This document shows positions 28,806-36,288 of a stretch of 64,000 nt of DNA, piece by piece (positions within the stretch are counted from its first letter, which is position 1; the number at the start of each line of letters is the position of its first letter). The DNA lies in assembly GCA_020073465.1 (NCBI GenBank), contig JAIQFC010000003.1:124001-188000 (forward strand), written 5' to 3'. A model generated the notes under the pieces. That model did no database searches. It was not told the origin of the DNA and saw nothing but the letters and a program-made list of their open reading frames with translations. The DNA is from Terriglobia bacterium (GTDB lineage: Bacteria; Acidobacteriota; Terriglobia; Terriglobales; Acidobacteriaceae). The translations under genes and the position numbers were made by a program.

Positions 28806-31010
28806 TCATGGCCTCACGACCAGCAGTCCCGTCGTGACCAGTTTTGCGGATGCGCCCTTTGACCCCGCCGCCCAAAACATCGAAACCAAACCCCAAGGCT
28901 CGTCGAATTGCATACGACTTTTGCGTATCACTTCTGCCATCGTTTTCTGCAACTGAGCACGTCGGCTGACAAACTCGGGGCTGCCTGCCACGGTGAGGGG
29001 ATTCGCACCGGCAAGAAACTGTTGCATCTGAAGGATTGAGGCGCCCGCTGTCTGCATTGCGGTCGCCCACCAGTCAATGGTGTAGACGTCACTCCTGAGA
29101 AGCTGCGTGATCATGAACTCTCTGGGGTCAGTGGAGTGCAGCCCCATGAGTGGTCCGAGGTTGTCGTTCGGACCGATCTGGAGCGCATCTGCCCAGTGCC
29201 GGTCGAGCAGGTCATATCGGTAGCGGTTGCTGTCGTCGCGGTTCCGATCAATCAACGCCCGCATCGCCTGGCGGCCAATCTCGAGGTAATGACCGCGGTC
29301 CCAAAGCTGGCCGGGCGATCGGAAGAAAAGGGAGCGGCAAGCGTCGTCATCAAACTCGGCCCGGAGCAGGCAGGTTGAGGGTCCACCACCTGCAAAGTGC
29401 TTCAGGTAGTCGTCCTTTTGCTGTACTGTGAGCAGGTTCATCACGACGAACCAGTTGAGATAATCGGCCAGGACGGGACTCTTGGTCGTCTCGTTAAACG
29501 CGAAATGGAAATTGCTGCTGCTGAGCCCGGTCATGCTGACGGTATTGCTGACGCGGTACGTCGCAGTAAGCATCAGCGACTCGAACATGGCCTTGCGCAG
29601 CGCTCCGTGGCGACGCTGTGGTTCTGTCTCAGCATTGATGAACTCGCCCGTCGCGCGATCCGCGATGGTCAGGTCACCGGTGTCGGGGTCTTTGACAACT
29701 ACGCACTGGCGGATCAGGTCGGCTACAGAAATGAAGTTCACCAGCCCAAGAAGATTCAACTTCAGGCTGGTTCCCCGCTCTCGCATGGTGGTAAGCACGC
29801 TGCTGATAAGCTTTACGCCCGGCGCGAGCGTAGCGTCCGCACCGCCCGTCTCCAGTGCCGTCAACCCGGAGAGGTTCCCCTTCAGCGCCTGTTGCAGGGC
29901 GGCGCTGGCCCTCGCGTCGAGCAGTGCAGGTCGGATTTCGTACTGGAAAGCTGCCTGCTCGTCCCTGATTTGGGAAAGCGCCACATCGAGCGACGCCTGC
30001 AGGCTGTGGTCGAGGCTATTCTTGATGGCACCTGTTAGGGTCGAGATTTCATCCTCTGAGAGGCCACCGTCCTCGAAAAGTTTCCTGGTGGCATCGTCGT
30101 TCGGGTCAGCACTGATTGCGCCCAGCAGGGACTCCAACAGGTCGCTGTCACCTGCTCTTACGGCAACTCCAGCCGACGCAGATAGATCGATCTTCAGCGT
30201 GGTTCCCCGCTGCTTGTAGAAACTGATCTCAATGGCATCGGCTGAGGTTCTCCGTGCGCGGATCTGGTAAGAGCCGGCGATAGTGAATGCCGCTGTGATC
30301 CCGGCCATCACACTGGTTTTAAGTTCGAGCTTCCCTGCCTTGAGTGGCAAGTCGACCGACGCCAGCGGGTTCGGGGTTGCCGATACATCGAATCCGCCCG
30401 AGATCGTCAGGCTGCCCTGACCCGAAGCCGTGCAGACATCATTGATGCCCAGCAACTTCAGATCTTCGAGGCCGGCGGGGATTACGAATCCCGAGATAGC
30501 CGCCCCGGTAGCCTGACCCAACGTCGGCTCGCCGTTTCCGAGCGGAAATGCTTTCCAGTACTCCAGGCCAACGGTGTGGTTCGCGTCAAAGCCGAACGTT
30601 AAGCCTCCCGACGAGCCACTCATACCGAGGTCCAGCGAGCCCTCCAGGGCCAGCGAGACATAGCCCGTGTTATTCGGCACGGTCGAAACAACCGTGAACG
30701 GGTCGTCCTCGAACAGGTTGGAACCCTCGGTGGTATTCGCCCGGATAGCCGCCTGAAATGATGGGGTGAGGTCGATTTCCGGCTTGGTATTGCCCAACTG
30801 AAATCCGTGTTGCAGCGTTAATTGGAATGAGATGGGGTTTGGCGCCGCCGTTGTGAGTGGTTGCGATGCTTGCGCAATGAAATCCGGAGCTACCGCCACA
30901 TGCAGCAGCTCGGTCCGTGCATACCTCAGAAGGGAAGAAGGTTGCGAAAGATCGATCTTGACGTCTGGGACCGATTTTCCAAGATCATCCGTGAGCTGAA
31001 TGTCTGCCAT
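28806..31010 (-). CDS. Unrecognised 734-aa protein, no export signal
   Basis: Good start (AAGGAG about ten bases before ATG; MADIQLTDDLGKSVPDVKID). No signal peptide or TM helix. The first about 270 residues are strand-rich with Gly/Ser/Thr repeats (SLALEGSLDLGMSGSSGGL, GSLTISGGFDVSATPNPLA), the middle (about 290-400) is helical and charged, and the last third has Trp/Tyr-rich helical segments (LADYLNWFVVMNLLTVQQKD, DVYTIDWWATAMQTAG). Two cysteines (VVVKD-flanked and CLLRAEFDDDAC) offer no metal motif. I do not recognise the family. The DUF2235-cytochrome gene lies 203 bp upstream on the same strand, separated by a tRNA-Ser fragment, so co-transcription is uncertain. Confidence 0.75.
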   Translation of the reverse strand: MADIQLTDDLGKSVPDVKIDLSQPSSLLRYARTELLHVAVAPDFIAQASQPLTTAAPNPISFQLTLQHGFQLGNTKPEIDLTPSFQAAIRANTTEGSNLFEDDPFTVVSTVPNNTGYVSLALEGSLDLGMSGSSGGLTFGFDANHTVGLEYWKAFPLGNGEPTLGQATGAAISGFVIPAGLEDLKLLGINDVCTASGQGSLTISGGFDVSATPNPLASVDLPLKAGKLELKTSVMAGITAAFTIAGSYQIRARRTSADAIEISFYKQRGTTLKIDLSASAGVAVRAGDSDLLESLLGAISADPNDDATRKLFEDGGLSEDEISTLTGAIKNSLDHSLQASLDVALSQIRDEQAAFQYEIRPALLDARASAALQQALKGNLSGLTALETGGADATLAPGVKLISSVLTTMRERGTSLKLNLLGLVNFISVADLIRQCVVVKDPDTGDLTIADRATGEFINAETEPQRRHGALRKAMFESLMLTATYRVSNTVSMTGLSSSNFHFAFNETTKSPVLADYLNWFVVMNLLTVQQKDDYLKHFAGGGPSTCLLRAEFDDDACRSLFFRSPGQLWDRGHYLEIGRQAMRALIDRNRDDSNRYRYDLLDRHWADALQIGPNDNLGPLMGLHSTDPREFMITQLLRSDVYTIDWWATAMQTAGASILQMQQFLAGANPLTVAGSPEFVSRRAQLQKTMAEVIRKSRMQFDEPWGLVSMFWAAGSKGASAKLVTTGLLVVRP

Positions 31011-31168
31011 GAGATACGTTCTCCTTCACCGGAAGGCGTGAAAGATAACCCGGTCTGAGACAAAGAATGGCACCGCCTGAGCCGGGATTTGGTAACGCAG
31101 TCGCTTCCCGGAGTGTACGCAAGGGTTCTGTGCAGCAGGAGTAGTTAAGTGCCTACTATCAGTGAGCT

Positions 31169-31196
31169 GGCGGAGAGGGAGGAATTCAAACCCTCG
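31169..31196 (-). pseudogene. tRNA-Ser 3'-end fragment (T-arm, acceptor strand, CCA)
   Basis: Read on the minus strand, GAGGG-TTTGAAT-TCCTC forms a T-arm (five pairs, one of them G-T where G53-C61 is normally invariant), followed by the acceptor strand CCTCTCC, discriminator G and CCA. This is the 3' end of a typical bacterial tRNA-Ser. No 5' half, anticodon arm or long variable arm precedes it: within 16 nt lies the stop of the DUF2235-cytochrome gene. Such fragments commonly mark the far end of an element integrated in a tRNA gene. Confidence 0.7.
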
Positions 31197-31212
31197 GCAC
31201 GTCTGCCACTCG

Positions 31213-34152
31213 CTACATAGTCTTCAAGTACTCCACAATTTGCAGACGTTCTTCTGGCGTGAGCTTGCGGCCGATCAGGCCTTTGCCCTTCGCTCCGTCG
31301 TTGAATTCGTGCCCTCTATTGAAGTTACCGGTTTGAGTTACATCAAACCTGGAAGCACCCTTGAGTGGATCCGTATTGAGGCCTAGCTTGACCGGGTCAA
31401 ACTGTTTGTTCCCGAGATAGAAAGTCCTGGACCTCTCGCTAGTTGGTGAAAGAAGTTCAAACAGGTTAGGAACCGAACCATTGTGAAGGTACGGAGGCGT
31501 AGCCCAAATGCCATTCAGCGGCCGCGCCTTGTACGCCAGCGGAGCCCGCACCTCATTTTGCCGGCGCCCATTCCATTCGTCCTGCTGTTCGGGCGAGAGT
31601 TTGAGTTGTGTGTAGGCTTGCTGGATCACTTTTTGCGTGATGTAGGTCAGGCCATCGCCGGCTGATAGCGTGCCCTGCCCCAGCGGTCCACTGTCAGCCT
31701 TCCGGTCGTAGAAGTTCTGGGCTTGCCTCGGATCGGTTCCGATAAAGTCGAGAGAAACCATCTTTACCTTGAAGAACTGTCTTCCTCCGCTGTCCTTGTA
31801 GTCGGTCCAATATTCCGGCTTGCGACCCTGCTCGGAATCCATGGGCTGCCGGTGGCAACTGACGCACAGCTCCTGATAGAGCTGTTCGCCCTTGGCCGCT
31901 TTCTCGCGATCGATCTTTCCCAGCGTGTCCTCCGGCCACTTCGGCGACCACACACCGTCGCCGGGTTTCGATCCGCCGAGCAGAGTCTCGATCTCGTGGA
32001 GATTGTCTACTCGAATCGTGCTCTGGAACTGCACTCCGGGATAGCCCAGCAGGTTGATGCGCGAGCGCACGCCCAGCGCCTCCCCGACATTCCTTCCCAT
32101 CGGCTGCTGGATGGAGCCGTTGTACTGCACCCAGTCCATCCACGACGCATCCCAGACCGGCGGATAGTTGACCGGGCCATTCCCCACTGCCAGGTTCTTG
32201 TTATTGTTCAGCTCGGTGCCGAACACGAAATTCCCGATTCGCGCCAGCGCGTCTGTACGTCCGTAGCCTTCTGGAGTTGGGAATAAGTGACGGGTGGACT
32301 TGAACTCGGCAAAACTCGTATCCAGGTAATACTTGAGCGCCTGACGCAAGCGTCGTCGATCGGCGCGCGAGTGATTGGGCCCGAGCACTCTCTCCGCAAA
32401 CCGGTGGAAGCGGAAGCGATCGTAGTAAGTCCAGGTGATGGCGAGACCCAAGGCCTCGGAAAACTTCTGCATGTCGATCATGGCTGGACCCGCGTCAATC
32501 CGGATAGCCTTCCCGCCATAGAAAAGTTCGCCCGTGTGACAGGCGGCGCAGGTCAAGCCAAGCACAACTTGATTCTGGCCGGTGTAGGGATCGATGAAAT
32601 GATCGTCGCGCGCGAAGCCCACCGGCAGCCCGTCGGGATTCTGTTCGTAAGCGCCGTCGGGAATAAAACCGAAGCCCTGCATATACGAATTCTCTCTGAA
32701 CAACGGCGCACCCTTCAGACTGATGCGAGGCTGCTCAAGCGCAAGAAACCAGGCGTAGGGAATGAGGTCGCTGCCTTGTGCGGTGTGGTAGTAGCGGCGA
32801 CGCTGGTCCTCAGTCCAGTTCTGTTTCAGCCACACCACTTCCTTGGGTCTCTCAACGGCGGGCACCTCCAGGCTGTTGTGCACTGCGAAAATCGCAATGC
32901 CCAGCGCGCACACAACCAATACAGCTAGCAACCCCAGCGCAGTAATGACACTCGGCCGCCTGAGCAACGGAGAGCGGCGGCGCTCCGGCTTTGGCGTTTC
33001 ACTCCTTACCGGGCGTGGGAGCAGTTCGCACTCGGTCTCCTGCTCGACAACGTACCGCCTGGGCAAGTTTTTTGGATCGTACGGCGGCTGGTCCTGCAGC
33101 TTGGTCTGTATGCGATCGAAAACGCTCTTGTGGATACTGCAGCCTTCCGGGATCAAACGCCGTCGTCCCAGGTTGGGTCTAATGCCGCTTTTATAGATGG
33201 GCTGCTGGCCCGGCACCAAAACGCGGTATCGGTAGCGCTTCAGCCAGATCTCTCCCAGCCACCAGATTCCGTGCAGCGACTCGTGCTTCAGTGCGCCCGG
33301 GTCGGGAGGCGCATACTTGGGGGCGCCGCCTAGCATGTCGACTACTTTTTCTCGATCCAGCAGCAGCCCTGCCGACTGCGCTTCGCACAGCATCCACCGG
33401 AGAGTGATTTTGGACAATCCGCTCTCGGGCTCGGGATAGCTGCCGCCCACGTCCGAGTGGACTCCGGCAAACCACACTTGTTTGATGTCCTGGTTGGGGA
33501 GCGCCGGTTCTCCGACCAGGTTCTGGCGGAAAAACGCCCGCCGCTCATCAATCGAGACGGCATGGCGGACGATGGGAATGTCGGGAAACTTCTTGGTGTA
33601 TGGCAGTTGCCAGGGTTTCAGCCCGAGGGGATCAAGAATCCATCCTACGGAACTGACCGTGTCCCATACTCCCAGAAAATGCGGTCTGCATTCGATGCAG
33701 AAGGTCTTCTTGAAGCCCGCCGCGACCTGGAACTTGTCTTGGCCCGTGCTCTTGAAGAGACGCAAAGCGTATGGAATGAGTCCCTCATTGCCCGGCGTAA
33801 GCAAGCCGCACATGTGCAAGAAGCCGCACAGTGCACGGGCAGTGTATGCACCACGGCTGAAGCCGAAGACCAAGACCTGGTCTCCGGGACTGAACTCCCT
33901 CATCAGGAACGAGTAAGCGTCCGCAATGTTATCGGAGACGCCGTAGCCGAAAGCAAGACCCCGGACCTTGGTCCACCACTTGCCAACGTCGGTCAGGGCA
34001 TTTCTCGCCCCCATCGTCCCCACGCCAGGGTGATAGTAGGCGATCTGGTCCGGTGTGGACTGCAGCATCCAGTAGAGCTTTACAACATTTGAGTTCGACC
34101 ACCCGTACTGATTCCCGGTTCCATCACAACAAATGACGATGTTCCTGGGCAT
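31213..34152 (-). CDS. DUF2235 hydrolase fused to a membrane-tethered di-haem cytochrome c
   Basis: A 979-aa two-part protein. Residues 1-370 are a DUF2235 (Tle1-like alpha/beta hydrolase) domain: IVICCDGTGN (5-14), nucleophile elbow GFSRG (97-101, Ser99), and GVHSDVGGSYP (230-240). A basic stretch (RRRSPLLRRP) precedes a TM helix at 402-424, which predicts the hydrolase inside and the rest in the periplasm. Residues 435-979 are a large cytochrome with CAACH (535-539) and CVSCH (763-767); WTEDQRRRYYHTAQG and the long spacing recall RoxA/RoxB-like di-haem proteins and di-haem peroxidases. Both halves look complete. A likely promoter with an inverted repeat lies upstream (34219-34255). The fusion suggests coupling of lipid or ester hydrolysis with periplasmic oxidation, which is speculation. 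Confidence 0.85.
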   Translation of the reverse strand: MPRNIVICCDGTGNQYGWSNSNVVKLYWMLQSTPDQIAYYHPGVGTMGARNALTDVGKWWTKVRGLAFGYGVSDNIADAYSFLMREFSPGDQVLVFGFSRGAYTARALCGFLHMCGLLTPGNEGLIPYALRLFKSTGQDKFQVAAGFKKTFCIECRPHFLGVWDTVSSVGWILDPLGLKPWQLPYTKKFPDIPIVRHAVSIDERRAFFRQNLVGEPALPNQDIKQVWFAGVHSDVGGSYPEPESGLSKITLRWMLCEAQSAGLLLDREKVVDMLGGAPKYAPPDPGALKHESLHGIWWLGEIWLKRYRYRVLVPGQQPIYKSGIRPNLGRRRLIPEGCSIHKSVFDRIQTKLQDQPPYDPKNLPRRYVVEQETECELLPRPVRSETPKPERRRSPLLRRPSVITALGLLAVLVVCALGIAIFAVHNSLEVPAVERPKEVVWLKQNWTEDQRRRYYHTAQGSDLIPYAWFLALEQPRISLKGAPLFRENSYMQGFGFIPDGAYEQNPDGLPVGFARDDHFIDPYTGQNQVVLGLTCAACHTGELFYGGKAIRIDAGPAMIDMQKFSEALGLAITWTYYDRFRFHRFAERVLGPNHSRADRRRLRQALKYYLDTSFAEFKSTRHLFPTPEGYGRTDALARIGNFVFGTELNNNKNLAVGNGPVNYPPVWDASWMDWVQYNGSIQQPMGRNVGEALGVRSRINLLGYPGVQFQSTIRVDNLHEIETLLGGSKPGDGVWSPKWPEDTLGKIDREKAAKGEQLYQELCVSCHRQPMDSEQGRKPEYWTDYKDSGGRQFFKVKMVSLDFIGTDPRQAQNFYDRKADSGPLGQGTLSAGDGLTYITQKVIQQAYTQLKLSPEQQDEWNGRRQNEVRAPLAYKARPLNGIWATPPYLHNGSVPNLFELLSPTSERSRTFYLGNKQFDPVKLGLNTDPLKGASRFDVTQTGNFNRGHEFNDGAKGKGLIGRKLTPEERLQIVEYLKTM

Positions 34153-34218
34153 GCGGCACCAGCTCTTCCGAAGCGTGCGAGAATTGACGAGAATCGGGGC
34201 CGACTACAGAAAGCAACC

Positions 34219-34255
34219 TGATACGAATAGTGCATCGATCATCACTTGCGTATCA
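34219..34255 (-). promoter_or_regulatory. Inverted repeat overlapping a putative promoter
   Basis: TGATACG (34219-34225) and CGTATCA (34249-34255) are perfect 7-bp arms; the arms extend imperfectly inward (AATAGTG against CATCACTT). On the minus strand TTGATA within the right arm is a near-consensus -35, with CACTAT 18 bp further as a weak -10. The site ends 67 nt before the ATG of the DUF2235-cytochrome gene, where a repressor operator would be expected. Confidence 0.4.
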
Positions 34256-34447
34256 AAGTAGTCACAGATAGTACACCCGAGCCGGTGGCTGGATCAGAAG
34301 AATTCGCCGCTGTTACGAGAGTGGAGAACAAGCCAAGCACGCACATGCGTTGCAAGAAATGCAAATTAGACGTGCGATTGTAAGGTAAGCGGCTTCGAGC
34401 GAGCCGTAGGGAGGCAGCAGCGGCGCGATTTGCACGCGTCGGAGGAA

Positions 34448-35051
34448 CTATCGGAAACGCCGGATGAAAAGCGTGTGCCGCTCCGAGCGATAAAAGCCCA
34501 GGACGTAGATCGTCGCCTTGCCCTTGGTCGAATAGATCACCTGGCGTATCCGCAGAACCGGCGCACCCTCGGGCAGCGCCAGCAACTCCGCGATGTTTCC
34601 CTCCGCCGCCGTGGCGTCGACTTCCTCATCCGCATACGCCAGTTCAACGCCGTAATCGTGTTCTAAAGTCCCAAACAGCGAACCTCTTCCCAGAGGCGCG
34701 CTCACCAGCCCCGAAGATTCGGCAGCCGGCAAATAGCAGGTCTCCAACGCGAACGGATCTTCGCCAGTCAACCCGAGACGCTCGATCTTGACCATGCGGC
34801 TCGCCGCTGGCAGACCCAGCCTGGCCGCCACTTCCTGCTCCCTCAATCACCTTGGACATGAGCACGCGCGACCGCGGCGCCAGTCCCCGGCCGGACATGT
34901 GCTCGGTGTAGCTCATCAGCTTGTTGAAATGAATCTTGGGCGCTGCCACGAAGGTGCCTGCCCCCCGCCGGCGCTCGACCACGCCCTCCCGCTCCAACCC
35001 CGCCAGGGCGTGACGAGCCGTCATCAGGCTGACCAGGCGAAGTGGGAATGA
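34448..35051 (-). pseudogene. GntR-family (UTRA) regulator, frameshifted and N-terminally truncated
   Basis: The remaining DNA-binding part is LVSLMTARHALAGLEREG with VVERRRGAGTFVAAPK, the recognition helix and wing of a GntR winged helix. The first helices are missing, and an in-frame TAA lies upstream near 35069. The UTRA domain begins SYTEHMSGRGLAPRSRVL, then around 34840-34850 the frame shifts by one base into REQEVAARLGLPAASRMVK. It runs to a normal UTRA end (VIYSTKGKATIYVLGFYRSE). Two lesions indicate a pseudogene; sequencing error could explain only the internal one. Any target genes are not evident. Confidence 0.8.
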
Positions 35052-35149
35052 AGGCGGTCTTTCGTCTTAACCAACCCTCGGGGCGATCACTTGGCCTTCA
35101 GCTGTTCTAGCCGAAGATTGTGAGGTACTCTGCCATTCCGATGGAACGA

Positions 35150-36211
35150 CTACTCGGAACCAAACTTCAATCGGGCGGCTTTGCCGTCGCTGGAAAAGCG
35201 GGACGGCTGAGGTCGGTACCCGTTGCGCGTGCGGACCTTGTATCGCTTCAGACGGTCGCCCACCAGTTTTACGGTGATCGCCCGCCAGCCAGAATTAGGA
35301 TTGGCCTTGGGGTAGTAGCTTAGCGAATAAAGATGGGCCAAATCTTCCCGGATGAAGACAAAGGCTTGCTTTTCGTCTCTCCAGTTCCTGGCAAAGTAGG
35401 CCTTGCCGCCGGTGGCCGCGGTCATGCGATCAAACACTGCGGTGGAGACGGGCTCCAGCTTTGCTTCTTGAGTACTAATCATGTAGATGGATACCCCGGC
35501 GGACTGAGCGAATTCGGCAACATCCTCCGGTGGTACTACGCTGGAGTTGTCCGGTCCGTTGGAGAACACCACCACGACTTTTCTGCCCGTGTACTGGGCC
35601 GCATCCTTCAGGGTCAGCAACAGCGTATTGTAGAGCGCTGCCTCGTCTCCAGCCACCGTCGAGCGCACGGCACGCAGGATCTGCGACCGGTCGGAGGTAA
35701 GAGAGGCAGATCGAGAGAGATCCCGGCTGTAGGAATAGAACGCGATCTTGTCTGCGTTTTCCAACGAGCGAACAAACTCAGCGATTGCGTCTTGTGCGAA
35801 GACAAAGCCCCGATACATATAGTTGCTGGTATCGAACAGAATGAACACATCGGCGCCGGTTATCGGGGAGTCGAGCGGCTGACGCGACTCTCCGGAAGCG
35901 GAGTGCCTGGACGAATCACCGGCCGGGTCTGCGGATTGGGCGGGCTCTGCGCCCTCAATAAGACTACGGGCCGGCTCATTCCCTTCTGCAAACGTGGCAA
36001 CCTTCTCCGCAATGCCGTCCTCAACAATGGCAAAATCGGAGGGACGAAGACCGGTAACGTAGTTCCCATTCTTGTCGGTCACGGCCACGTTGAGCTGGAC
36101 CATGTTAACGACAACGTGGAGATCGGGGCTCTCCTGAGCTTCGACTCCGGTTTCAGTGGCGAAGATTAGAGCGGGAAGAATCCAAAGAGATAGAACGAAT
36201 TTCCTTACCAT
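35150..36211 (-). CDS. VWFA-related acidobacterial domain protein (353 aa)
   Basis: A signal peptide (FVLSLWILPALIFATETGVEA) precedes the short form of this family. VVNMVQLNVAVTDKNGNYV and GLRPSDFAIVEDG form the N-terminal block. The VWA core starts DVFILFDTSNYMYRG, with the MIDAS serine of DxSxS replaced by Tyr (DTSNY), then VVVVFSNGPDNSS and SIYMISTQEAK. The family-typical end is LYSLSYYPKANPNSGWRAIT. Ribosome site AGGAA eight bases before the ATG. It lies 77 nt after the 1041-aa secreted protein gene on the same strand, so the two probably form an operon and could interact in the periplasm or at the surface. Confidence 0.88.
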   Translation of the reverse strand: MVRKFVLSLWILPALIFATETGVEAQESPDLHVVVNMVQLNVAVTDKNGNYVTGLRPSDFAIVEDGIAEKVATFAEGNEPARSLIEGAEPAQSADPAGDSSRHSASGESRQPLDSPITGADVFILFDTSNYMYRGFVFAQDAIAEFVRSLENADKIAFYSYSRDLSRSASLTSDRSQILRAVRSTVAGDEAALYNTLLLTLKDAAQYTGRKVVVVFSNGPDNSSVVPPEDVAEFAQSAGVSIYMISTQEAKLEPVSTAVFDRMTAATGGKAYFARNWRDEKQAFVFIREDLAHLYSLSYYPKANPNSGWRAITVKLVGDRLKRYKVRTRNGYRPQPSRFSSDGKAARLKFGSE

Positions 36212-36288
36212 AGGCTAAGTTCCTACTCTGCGAGCTCATCCGATTGGCATCGCCGAATTGTGGACTGCGTCGCGACGGTACGGCGACT

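Noticed and set aside
31162..31386. A small plus-strand protein beginning with WRRGRNSNPRH-like sequence
   Set aside because: This peptide is the translation of the complement of a tRNA-Ser 3' end, a known annotation artefact; the rest is antisense to the cytochrome fusion.
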